A DNA stretch of 64,000 nt from Saccharina japonica (Eukaryota; Sar; Phaeophyceae; Laminariales; Laminariaceae): assembly GCA_008828725.1 (NCBI GenBank), contig MEHQ01002123.1, positions 704,887 to 768,886 on the forward strand, written 5' to 3'. The notes beneath the pieces are model-generated. The model ran no database searches. It was not told the DNA's origin and saw only the letters and a list, made by a program, of their open reading frames with translations. A program made the position numbers and the translations under genes. This document shows, piece by piece, positions 25,591 through 37,600 of the stretch. Each line of letters begins with the position of its first letter. Position 1 is the first letter of the stretch.

Positions 25591-28500
25591 ATGTCGACCG
25601 TCACCAGCGGCGCAGGAAGCAGCGCGATGAGGATGCTGGGGACGTCTGGGGTGTCCACCATTGCTTTTGCTTTCGTCATGCCCGTGAGTCCCAACGCCAT
25701 CTTGCATATTTATTTCCCTTTGTGTATCACTGCTTTAACGGAAATATGTACCAGGTAACCGTCAATACGTAGGGGTATTATGGCTGGTAGCAAATATCTG
25801 GTATTATATAATATGACACTATAGCGGTATATAGCACGAGGTATTTTGCCTGGCAGCAGGTATTGCTGCATCAAGTACTAGAGCTGTACGACACATTGTT
25901 GACTCTACAGTAGTCAAGATGAAGAAGGCAGCATTACTAGTCCTATGTAGTCACAACAGTCAGGAGCAGGTCAGTTACCCTCAAGAGTTGCAGCTGTTGC
26001 ACACTATTAATAGTAGCTACTATTTATACTGCATCGGTCACGACAAGCACCTTCGATTACCCTCGATTGTGTTATTCTGGTGCACTCTGTACAGTGTACA
26101 GCTGCATGGTGTGAGAGAGGTTCGTAGTCGGCAAAGAGCCCAGAGAGGTACTATACGCACTACAGCGGTCACGCTGTACGCATGCTTTTTATAATTAATA
26201 CCACCTAGTAGATGCACTTCCTAATGGTTGTGCCGAAATTGTACTGCTGCTGCTGCTGCAGGACTCTACTGTATGAATAGGCCTATAGGCGTGCTGGCTC
26301 ACAACGCCGTAGAGTATTGCTATTGCGATTGCTGTCTTAAAATACAAGCGACGAGGCATGGTGCACGAGACTACGTACCGTAAACACTGCAAGCACTGCA
26401 AGCACAAGTTATACGGCAACACCAATAAATTGGTTACACAGCGAGAGCAGTCCACAGAGCAGTGCTGGATCGAGGCTGTTGCTATTGCTGCCGACATTGT
26501 TGAAGCATACGGTATGTATACCCACAGGCCATTATAGATCTCCCGTCTATGTCGCCGTTGTTGTCGTTTTCGTCCTTTAGCAAACTGCAGGGGCTGTTCA
26601 TGCGGCTGGACGTGGATCCGAGGACAAGGATGACGACGGCAACGGCGAGTCAAGCGTATCCATGTGGCTGAGGGTCGGCAAAGCCGCGCTCTTCGGGGTG
26701 AGAAGTCCTTCATGGAAATGACAAGGACAATGACAATGTTGATGCTGTTGATGTTACTGATGGTGTTGATGATGTTGATGTTGGTTTTGTTGTTGCTAAC
26801 GAAGCCGCTCTCTCTTTATGTCTGTCGCGTTGTTCATGTTTACGTTCGTGCCAGTGTTGATGTTCGTGGCACTGCTGGTTATGTTGATGTTCATATTGCT
26901 CATAGTGCTCATATTGATACTGGTGATGTTGATGCTGACGAGGGTAATGAAGTGGCCTTTGGTGTTGATGTTGGTGAACGACTAGAGCAACGACAACATC
27001 AGCAGCTTTTGGCGTTGCGCTATTTTTCCCTTTCAGCCTTTTGCAGCTCAAACGACTACCACGCTATCCCGTTATAATGTTTTTCGATTGCCAAAAGCAT
27101 GCTCTTAGGCCGCCTATGATACATCGTCTACTACTACTTTGGTATATCTACAGAACAGCAAGGCAAGCGTGTATCTATGCCAAAAAAGTTTAAGCTCTAC
27201 TATAAGGGCAACGCACACCATATTGGACTGAATAGCGACGGTTGCCCTTTGCAGCATCCATTGCTTTTGCGTTTCGGGGGCTGTAGGTGTGGCTCATGGT
27301 TGTGTCGTCTATACGTAACTGCAGCACAGGTGTATGGTGGGGCGCACGCATTCATATCTTGGACGTATCAGACACGGAATATCAGCATTGTATATTGAAC
27401 GATCATAGCTACGAGTATGAATGTCGAAATATCGAAGTATAAAAAAATAAAAATATTAAACTTTCAAAATATCGAACACAACGCCTCTGTCTTGCTGGTA
27501 TGCTTTTTGCGTTATGTTACAGAGCGCGGCCGAGGATGAAAATGGCGGCAAAATGAGCAAAGAAGAAGAACAGGCCAAGAAGCTTGTCGGTGACCTTTTC
27601 GGAGCTGTCAATGACTTCCGGGTAAGCCCCTCCGCCTCCTCCTCCTCCCCCCTCCCTCCTTATGGTCATACGAAGTACGCCGTTCACGACATGAGTACAC
27701 CCCCTCCCCCCCCTCCCCTCACTCTCCATTTCCTACTTCGATTTGTTTTGAATACGACAGCATCCCCGTGATCTATACGAGATGGATACCGTATGTATAC
27801 CGTATGTATACCGTATGGGATGGGATAGCGCAAGGGGTGCGATGCCGTAATAGAGCTTACCGGTATTCCGTAAGGGGTATGGTGAGGAAACCCGTAAGGC
27901 GGAGCGGACAGGAAATGATGCCGTGAGGTATAGAGGGATATCGGACGGAATGTCGCAAGGGATACCGTATTAATTTCCGGCGCATACTCGTACAATACAC
28001 ACCCCGTCAGTATTTGCAAGGGGGATACATACATGGTTTATTCTTGCGCGGGCAGCGCACGGGGAACTTTGCGATGCCCACGTTGGAGTGGCGCTGTGTT
28101 TTGATATATGCCCCGGTGGTCTAACTGGTAGCCACGAAGCCAGTTAGGTTGGAAGTCAAGGTTCGAGTCCCCGTGTGGAGATTTGTATTATCAAATGACA
28201 CCAACTGTCGAGAGCGCATATTATAGCGTGGGTAAGCACAATTCGACGAGAGATGACGAGGGGAGAAAGTGCTGAAATCTTCTCGCGATAAAAATGCAAG
28301 GCAAGAACCGTAGTGGGGGAGGAGGGAGGAGAGCCCACTTTGTGACCCCGGATCTGAGTTACGACTTGGAAGGAGAGATAAAGGAAGAGCGAAGATAATA
28401 AATGGGATGGAAAAAAAAACAAAAAAAAACATAGCATGCTATTAATACCACCTACCTGGTATGAGCTATGCTATGAACCGTGCTATGGGCTATACTATGA

Positions 28501-31500
28501 GCTACGATTTGAGCTATGCTATGAGATCTATAAGCTATGCTACGAGCTAGGCTATGCTATATGCTAGGAGCTATGCTATGGCATATGCGGGGCACGATCC
28601 CGCATTCTGCATGGGGCTTTCTCTTTTTGCCACGTACTACAGTTGCAGTACGTACGTAGCTTGCCGTAATTTTGCTGTGGGCTTTGCGCAAAGAGCGGAA
28701 GGTTAAAGTTTTCACTGTAAGGTTATCAAAATTAAGGGACCCCTGCTTGTCGAGAGACTTGAACTCTTGGTTTACTCTTCATGCTGTCCCTCACGAGCAC
28801 GATATGATACGTCGGCAACGGTGGCACGCCGACCCGAATTACACCCTGTAAAACTGCACCAGCTATATGCCGGGCATGCTGTAAAATTGTCGAGTCACTA
28901 TCGTTTTTTTTGTACTTTGTTGCAACGGGCGGATTATGTTACCTGGTATATTGTTAGGCGGATGTCTCCAAGGCGGTGGATGGCGCGGAAGGCTCTCGCG
29001 GAACGAAGAGAAGTAGCAACTCCAACGACCCGAACATCGCCGAGATGGTCCGGAACAAAATCAACAAGTGAGTCATGCACCTGCCTTTGCTATGCAGACA
29101 GCGCACTTAACTTGTTGTTCGTCGGAGATGGTGCAGCGTGGCGTCATTTGTCGTACTGTTTCTATATGTATATAAGCCATGGGCATGCCATCGATATGCG
29201 ATCGGTATGCCACCGGGGTTTAGTGCCCTTGTTTTTCGGTATGTGGTGTTCGGGTCGATAGACGACAACCCGGTGTTACTTGAAAAGCCTGGTAGTACAT
29301 GGTGTTACGGTAGTATATAGTAACAGTGTTGTTCTCCTTCGTAAAACTGTTTTTGGTTATTTGTAGTGAGATAGTGATAGTACATGCTATTTATAACAAT
29401 ATACTTAACAATGCCATGTTTTCTCGTGTTCTTGTTCTGCACGTACCTTAGTATTTTTCTTACTGTTTGTCCGACGTACCGCCTTGGATTTGCATGTTCG
29501 TTTGACTCATAGCGCCTAGCACCGTAGGCGGCACATATGGAGACCTTGGCTGTAGCGGGATCATACTGTAGTATCTATCATAGTCTCGACAGTTTTGTTG
29601 AAAAACAATCTTCCCGCCGTGTTTCGCTCGCTGTGTACTGCTGCCTGTGATGCTTTGATGTTCTGGTGTCAGTGTCATGGGGTCTGGTGCGCCTGCTCAG
29701 CTATCCTTCGGCTTTATGATGGGAATCTGCTGCGGTTTTGCAGCGAAGAAGGTGATAAGGCGGTGTTGTGCTGTCATACGGAGATGCCGTCGTAGGGACC
29801 GTGAGAGTACCCATTCGCGAGATATGCAACGCTTGGCACCCCAGAGGTCAGCTGCGCAACCCCAAAGCATGAAGCTCTAGTGGACGAACTATCGCTGTGT
29901 TTGGTGCGTCTGTTGCACATAATATTAACAGGATACTATTTAATACGTACGTAATGTTACTATTTGTGTCGACAGTATGGTTTTGTTGTGTCTCCATCAG
30001 TTTCTTCCTTTGCGCAATAACGCATAACATGCAAGATAACACAACCCCTGCGCCGAATTTCCGAGCGTATGAATAGTTATAGTTTATAAACACCCAGGGG
30101 AGCACACAGCACACGCAACGAAAATGGAACCTTTGGAAATATCTATCAATAGTCGAGATGTTCGATAGACATCGCTCGGCATTATCGGCGTTTGTATGTA
30201 TCTATAATATAATGCTCCATTGTCGAGTAATCCGGCTTCGAAATTCGTCCAAAGGCGTGTGTTATCAAGTCACTCTGGTGATCGCACGTGTTATACGTTA
30301 CCATGATGTACCATGATGCTGGTAGATGGGAGACATGCACCGCGCCTAAGATGAGGTTGAAAGGTTGAAAACTTGAACCCTGGAAGTTTGACAGGTAAAG
30401 GCTCGAAATATGAAAGGTTGAAACGTGAATTGAAACATGAAAGATAAAGGGTTGCCACATGAAAGGTTTTTGGTTGGAAAGCGAAAGTTGAACGACGCGA
30501 CACTTATCAATGAAGGGCGGCGAGGATTCAATCTATTCGTATTCATTGCTTGGACCGAAATGTCTCGTGCTTCTGTTGAGGGTAGCTGACAAAGAGCGGT
30601 TAAGATAACATGGCCGACTCTCCAAAATTCGTCATATTTGTGTATACCAGGTGCTGATGTTGTAATGTCGTGTTTTCTGTCTGGTGGCCTCCTTTGCCTG
30701 TGCTGCTGCCGTCACCGCCCCGAGTGCCCGTGCCCTTCTCACAAACGTTTCCATCAAGATTTTCCACACATGTTTTCCATTATCAAGATTGCTATTGCTA
30801 CGCGTATTGCTAATGCCATTCCGCGACGATGCAGACGGCGAGGGCAGCACTGGTGGGTGTTGGTCTAGCCTTCGGCAGTCTCCAGGTGAGGGGGGAAGAG
30901 TGGTTCGTGAGGGGTGAAGAGTGAGGGGTGAGGTGCTATAAAAAAATGTTGTCGTTGACCAACAATGCACGGAATCACTAGGAACAAAGCTGTGGGTATC
31001 CGCACATCCGCGTATGTCGAGTTATCCGCATAGCATGTGTGGCATATTTGCTGCACACCTGTACCAGTAGAAGAGTTGTTGATAGAAGAGCTGCAAAGCT
31101 ACCTGTAGCCCTACTCTATGGACACAGACAACTGGCCAAACAATGCAATGCCAACGCGACAATGCTGGTAGCAATACACTCTGCCGAAAATGCCATGCAC
31201 TCGTATTGTGAACACTCGCGTCAAACCACCGTGTCTTCCGCGTTAGTGTCTCGTTAGGTGTTGAGCTACTTAGGGTGTGCAACAATGGACTATAACAAGG
31301 GGTAGGGTTTGTTTTCGTGTTGGTGTACCGTTTGGTGTTGAGCTACTTGGAGCATGTGATAATAGACCATGACAAGCGCCAGCCTATGTTGTGCCCCGTT
31401 AGGTGTTGAGCTACTTAGGGTATGTCAAAATGGACTACGACAAGATCGAGGGTGAAATGATGGGCGTGTTGGACCTGGACAAGAGCGGGAAGGTTGACAC

Positions 31501-32533
31501 GGACGACTTCAAGGTTCTGTACGACCGCGTCATGAAGGTACGACTGCGCTATCTAACAGAACCGTTCCCTGGCATTGGTGTGTTACGAGTATTTTGACGC
31601 ATGCTATGGTAGAGGTGTATAGGTGTTGGCACCATGCTTTTTTTTTTAAGGTGGTCATTTGAGGAGCTCTATACTATTAGTAAGTCAAAACATGATTTTT
31701 GGAGGAAAATAAAAGTGCTCTGACCCCGATAAACACTCCCGTGTCCTAAGTAGTAATACACTGAACAATATTGCAGCACGAGAAGAATGAAAGTCCGACG
31801 ATTATGGATTAAGGAGCCCGGGCATTCAGAAAACGTTTTAGCCAAAAAGTGCTACGTACCTCTATCATCACGCGTCTAATGCCTATAGTGCCGTCTCATG
31901 TGACATGCTTGTCGTGGGTCGCTGAATGGTACCACTATGTCACCGATTGCGTGCCGCTGGTGTATCACGAAACGAATGCGCGCCCTTTTCGATGAGTGCA
32001 CGGCATGGTGCCATGGTATCCATCGCGTGCTTTCGCTGTTTGGGATCGTATCGAACTCGTGCGTGTCGCGTACCAAGAGGTTTCTGTAAACACGCTCTTT
32101 GACACACCACGACGGGATACTCCATGGGTCGGTGTCGTCGATGCTCTATCGTCTGGTGTTGGTTGTGTTACTACTATTGTGTCGTCTGCTAAGTACAATG
32201 GCATGCGTTCCTGGTTGGTGCACCATGTTTTTGTTTTGTTTTTTTTACAGTAGTTGCGCCTCTTAACGCTCGATTGACCACTTGCAACGCACGTCCTGCG
32301 CGCCGTGTCCACTGGAAGCTACTACGACCAGTAGTACTATTACAGTTTTCATACAAGACAGTATTCATACATTTGCAGGATGCAACACTGCTGCAGTACG
32401 TTTTTCAAACAACTGCTAATAGTTTGTATGTTTCTATCGGCATGGTATTATTCGCGCGTTCCAGGTCGCGACGTACAACTTGCCCGCGGGGTCAGGATTT
32501 GCGGCTGGCGCACTCATCGGCGCGAGGCTGTGA
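25591..32533 (+). CDS. FUN14-domain membrane protein with one EF-hand-like loop
   Basis: Eight exons: 25591-25683, 26581-26697, 27523-27621, 28958-29067, 29673-29751, 30835-30885, 31403-31537 and 32465-32533. All junctions are GT-AG and all phases agree. The product is about 250 aa. The N-terminus has a hydrophobic stretch (MRMLGTSGVSTIAFAFVMP), then an acidic linker, then the FUN14 domain: GSGAPAQLSFGFMMGICCGF, ALVGVGLAFGSLQ, VLSYLGYVKMDYDKI, the loop DLDKSGKVDTDD with Ca2+-ligand spacing, and the C-terminal helix NLPAGSGFAAGALIGARL. FUN14 proteins are organelle membrane proteins (mitochondrial mitophagy receptors in animals; plastid or mitochondrial relatives in plants and algae). The plant-like 'LDLD.(D/S)GKVD' insert supports the organellar form. 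No LC3-interacting YxxL motif was identified. The start is 25591 or the in-frame Met at 25627. Confidence 0.93.
28110..28430 (+). mobile_element. tRNA-derived SINE, copy 1 (full length)
   Basis: The head has an A-box-like GGTCTAACTGGTAGCC and a pol III B-box GGTTCGAGTCC. It is followed by a body shared with copies at 46021 and 54143 (GAGAGCGCATATTA, TCTTCTCG.GATAAA, ACTTTGTGACCCCGG, GATCTGAGTTACGACT) and an A-rich 3' end. About 320 bp, in intron 3 of the FUN14 gene. No enzyme is encoded, so it would depend on a LINE. Confidence 0.88.
28455..28590. repeat. GAGCTATGCTAT minisatellite
   Basis: Degenerate 12-bp units (GAGCTATGCTATG, GGCTATACTATG, GAGCTACGATTT) immediately downstream of the SINE tail, within FUN14 intron 3. 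Confidence 0.85.
30340..30500. repeat. Degenerate GAAAGGTTGAAA repeat
   Basis: Imperfect 10-14 bp units (GAAAGGTTGAAA, AACTTGAACC, ATGAAAGGTT) lie in FUN14 intron 5. The open minus-strand Phe/Ser/Leu frames across it come from the repeat. Confidence 0.75.
31253..31395 (+). pseudogene. Two tandem partial copies of FUN14 exon 7 with its acceptor
   Basis: GGTGTTGAGCTACTT, the first bases of real exon 7 (31403), also occurs at 31257 and 31334. Each copy continues with a diverged version of the following codons (ACAATGGACTATAACAAG; ATAATAGACCATGACAAG). Copy one keeps the acceptor CGTTAG; copy two has CGTTTG. Copy one reaches a stop soon after the similarity ends. These are duplicated 5' exon pieces inside intron 6, with cryptic splice-site potential. 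Confidence 0.85.
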
Positions 32534-34327
32534 CAACATGCACCACACTACACACTGCTGTACAGTACAGTACAGGCAGCGACAACCAACAACCAGCAGA
32601 ACACAAACACGTTATGGTGAAGATGAAGACTGGAAGAAGCAAACATGCGCGCGCCTGGCTGGCCACGTTCTTTGATGCTGCCCTGCTTGTTCCCAGGCGA
32701 CGCTGCGGCGGGTTTGGTGGGCAGATTAAGAGCTGTCGCTGTACAGATAGTTCTACAGTAGAGCTCCACCTTTAAGCTTTACGTGTATGCGGTAGCGTTT
32801 CATGCGCCTTTTTTAGAAATTTCTGGAAGTACTTTTGAGGGTACTTTTCGCACAGATCGGCCTCCACTGACGGAATCGCCTACAGTACTGGGCTACTGTT
32901 GGCGACGATGCAAGTACAGCGGTGCAAGTTTGCAATTATTTCGGCTGAGAGATATTTGCATCCGGACAGTTTTGGAGGTACATCGCGCGCACTTAGTGCA
33001 GTGAGTGCTGTACAATTGTGTAACGTAGTCTGAGGGATCCTACGACGTCCTTCCTGAATTATGGTTTGTATTTACGGTCGAATGATGTTATTTCGTATGA
33101 TGTTCGAAGTATTGTGTTTGGTGTGTCCCTGGCTGCTTCTGCGCGAGTACGTACAACCACCAAGCTTACAGAGTACTGTACGAGTAAGTAGCCATTTAGA
33201 CGTATATGCATAGTGATGTCAGATGTATGATGTGCTGCGTGGAAGTAGTGTCCTGTACCGAATGCACATCAAGATGTACAAGTGTACTGTATCCGGAAGC
33301 CATTTTTCACGAGAGGAAGGGTCTGTTTGCAGCCGGCTGCGAAAGACAAGTGCCAACAGGAATACGAGGTACCACGTACGAGCTGGGGTCCATTTACCAC
33401 ATAAGTTGCTCAAACGGCAGTGCACCCGTCTTAAACGCCAACGGCAATAGTTATCAGCTTTATGGTGTGCATCAGGGGTCATTGTTATACGGAGTAAGTG
33501 TTGGATAAGTGTTGGGTAGATGTTGGGAAGGTACAGGGGTGTCAAGTTTGCTACCTCACGATGAGCGTCGTGCGGAACGACAGGGTGAATGAGATTGTCC
33601 ACGCGACCCAAGGTCATATGCCCCTCAAAACAGCAAGTCAGCCTTTCGGTCACAATGCACCATCGGTGACGATGTCGAAGGTGGTTTGAAGATCAGCCTG
33701 TCGCACTTTGAGAAAAAAACATCGGCAATGCTGCGCTCGCTCATCATCGCGGGCAGTCGACCGACTACACTAACACGCGGACATGTCAATGCTAAAGCAC
33801 CGGTTTTGACGTGCGCAACAACATTTTGGAACAAACACAGCAGACCGGCACAAGGAAAGGTAAAGGTTCGTCTCGGCGGCTTCGATCATCACTGTCTTTG
33901 GTACCCTTGGCGTCCAATAATGTCCTTGGCATTAATTCGACGTCGTCAAATCACTTCGGTCGTGGTCTAAAGCTATGGTATGACGTTTTTTGTAAATGCA
34001 CGCCCCTGCTTTTGAGCCTTGACATACCGCACGAGTACGCGGCGTGTGTAACGCAGTGACAAATGTTTCCATTACACGAAAATTACAGTCCTTAATAGTT
34101 GATCTTGATCCTATCCGTCGACACTCGTGCTGGTAGCAACATTCTGGCGGGAGCCCGCACAGCAATACACAGCAACACACAGCAACAGACCAGCACCCCC
34201 CGTGGCTACTGCCGCACGCAGCAGCACACCAGACAAACATAAACAGTAGCGTATCGCGACGTCACTGCTGTAGATCAACCATAATCAGACAGCACACACT
34301 GAATGCTGAATACTGGTACGTATACTA
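32534..34327. other. Intergenic region between convergent FUN14 and HAD genes
   Basis: About 1.8 kb between two stop codons. No domain-bearing frame was seen. Frames at 33.5-33.9 kb on both strands are moderately long but show no recognisable motif or exon boundaries. The region must contain both 3' ends. Confidence 0.55.
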
Positions 34328-34636
34328 CTACCATCGAAAAGCAGGCACGACGTGTGTCGGCGTGCCCCCCCCTTCCAGATGCTTCAGAAACGCAGCCGAA
34401 TACGCATCGTCGGTGGGCACATCTCCGGCGCCCTGGCTAACCCCTAGCTCCTGGAAGTGCACCCCTCCCGCTACGAAAACAGAACCAATCCCAGCTCTCT
34501 GCGCCCCTAAAATATCGTGAGGAAGAGAATCTCCCACGCCGACAACGGAGGAAGGGTTGACCGTTGCGGTAGCCTTGTTACCGGCTATTGTCGTCCCAGC
34601 CGCGTTATCGTCATCCTGCCAAGAAGGGTGAAGGAG

Positions 34637-34672
<36 letters not shown>

Positions 34673-37600
34673 CTGTGAACATGTCAAGTTGAGGCTCCAT
34701 GCTATTTTACGCAAGGGCAAAGGTGTCCGTGAAGACGAATGCATGGGTGTTTGCGGCACCACGGCTCGTGCGGGAAGCTCTACCTTGATGTCTTTTATCG
34801 ATACACAACAGTATGCGTATGTAATTTATACAATCGATGTGCTCAAGGCAATCGATGCACCCAGTGTAGTCGATGTAACGGCAGTTGGTGGTAACCGTGC
34901 GGAGAGAGTAGCCGCGGGGGTTACAACAGCGAAAATGAAAACAGCTGGATTGACTGATAAGGCCTTTATTGCTTTTATTGCCTGTAGCGGTGCTTTCAGA
35001 TAATGTTTCCTTCAGGTTGTGTTTACATCATATTTCTGTGTTTACATCATATGAGTGGTCACTCTGCTATTAAACTAACACGACTGCACATGAAAGCAAT
35101 GGCACATCCCCTAAAGGAATGGAGCTAACCAACGACGGCGCGGCTACGGCATGCCAACTGTGTGCAACACGTCCAGCGGGCGGGTTACGATACGTGCACT
35201 CGTCACCATTACTACAGGACACCCGACATCATGCAACACACCTTACATCGCATAGAGCTACAGGTATGGGCGATGCAAAACACAAAACAAATAGGCACAT
35301 ATACGCGTGCAATGCGCCCTGCCATCCCCCCCTCCTCCCTTTGCCTGGTCGACTAACAGTACGAGATGTCGCACTCAAGTACCTACAGTTGTACCTCGTT
35401 CTACCACGTACGCGTCAGGTGTCGACCCGAAGAGCGTTTACTAGAGGCAGCCTCGACACTCTCGCCCGCTCCTGACAACGCTTCGGTACCAAAACAGTAT
35501 AACGTTTCCAACACAAGGAGTAGAGAAACAGATGATGTCTCATCATAAAGTGGGGATAATTGTCCTATAACTCTGACGGCGTTGGGAGGAGACGTCTGGT
35601 CCCTTTCACAGCCGAACCATCTTCGTATGGGGTACGATATGCCTCGTACACTTAAAAGTAGCTGCATATGTCAACACTATCGCAGATAGAAGCACGCAGC
35701 AAAGGAGGAACACTACGCAGCGAGATGCAATTCACGTGACACTAACCTAACAATCATTCACTTGCATGCTTCGGTTATTAACTAACGGGTTCTGTGGGTT
35801 AAACCAGGCGACACGCAATGAGATGGTCCGCATAAACCATGCTGACACGCCGCCACGATAGTCCAAAGAAAAAACTCACCTGCAGAGCCTTAAAACACGC
35901 CTCGTACACCGCGGGGTGAGGTTTTCCTACGTAGTGCACTGTGCCGCCCATCTCGGCGTAGGCCTTCCCGATCAGACCCGGCATCGGGTCGTTCGTTCCA
36001 GGTCGCAAAAAATCTGCACATCCGCCGCATGCGCAACATTGCATGGCATCGGTTGCATGAGCATGGTTGCACGAGCATGGTTGCATGAGCATGGTTGCAT
36101 GCGCATGGTGGGCATGGTCACATAAACATGGCGGGCCGCGCGTGGTATTCGCCAATTCTGGCAACAACACCGAGATGAGGTTCTACGTTTTTGCACAAAG
36201 GGCACTAGACTGCGAGATTCCGGTGAGGCAAAAACGAGACACCGTTTAGTCTGACTCAACGTGCGAGAATGGTTCGAAGAGACAGTTGCTTTCAGGCTAA
36301 CGGCGGGCTGTACTTGTTCGCTTGAAAAGGCGCCGGTGTGCTTTAGATTTCTTGCAGGACGACAGCGCGGACATGACGCCAGCGTCAAGACGGTGAAACG
36401 ACTATTTAATAACTCGCTGGGTTCCTGTCTGAGCGGAATTGAGACGTTCGGGATTCTTTAATCGAATTTGTTCATTTTTACTTTTTACTTGTGACTGCTG
36501 ATACAATGTTTGGATCTATTGTACTGCTGATGTGTTCAATAAAGTGATAGAAGTGGTCGCATCTGTACAGAGCAAACCACGTCCGATCGCTCTTCGCAAC
36601 AGGCACGGGGTGTCACAGCACACAGCACACAGCATATCCCTATCTTGCTGAAGTTGCTGTCGAAATAGAGCGGAACGCCCACAACTAAACACGTACAGTA
36701 TCAGCACGTATAGCTCTTCAGCGTACCCCATGACCCGTACTTGCGTATGCGGCAGGGAGTCATCGTGCACAACGGTCGAGCTCAACGAGGCGTGTCACGA
36801 CATATGCTTAAATTTCCCAGTCCCAGGCCGTGATATCGTACTTGCTTTCAGCAGCAATACCTGGATTGGTGACCAGCATGTGTGCCCCACGTTCGAGCAT
36901 AAGCCGCATGGCCTTGTCGGTTTCCTCCTTACCCTCTCCTGTCATCACCGTGGGGGAGTGACGTCTTGTCCCTTCCGACCCCATCACCACGAACGAACCT
37001 CTGCGCGAGCAAAGTCAGCAGTAACACCACAATACGACAGCGCATGTTACTGGAGATACAAGAGGAAATTGTGGTGATAGAGGCGGTCAAGGTAGTATTT
37101 TGCTTTACACGGCGCAGTGCTAATTGCGAGGACAAACAGCGTTGACATAAAAAAAATGAACCATAACGTACCAGAACGTGCTTATAGTGTAAATGGGTCA
37201 TGTTCAGCGCGTGTCTTCATGTCAGCCGTCAAAGAACGCCATCATGTAGACATACTAGGCAGAGTGCTGTATCATATGCGTATATTGTCATGTAGCCTCG
37301 GGCGGCTTTATCGACAACTGATCTTGCGTGGTAGTTTTTTTTACTTAAATACACTAAATACAAGGTATGACAGGTGTCACTACCTTGAATACTAGCCTTA
37401 AACCTTTGGCAACTCCCAAGTACCTGGCGTGGTACAGTATATCGTGCACGCTTCTCCACAGCAACTGTTACCACTGCACCAGGCACTACCGGTACTACTA
37501 TAATACTGCAATAGGCTTCGTTACTCTTGTAGCGGTACTGTACTAGAGTAATTGGCCGTAAGCATGTTGGGAGGAAGCAGCAGCGGCGGACGTGACTCGG

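Noticed and set aside
26710-27051. His/Gln-rich minus-strand frame of 113 codons
   Set aside because: It arises from a degenerate TTGATGTTGATG repeat in FUN14 intron 2, antisense to the gene.
33219-33653. 144-codon minus-strand frame between the FUN14 and HAD genes
   Set aside because: No recognisable domain, no consistent composition, and it lies where both 3' ends are expected.
34689-35003. 104-codon plus-strand frame
   Set aside because: Antisense to HAD intron 7 immediately beside the G run, no domain and no splice support.
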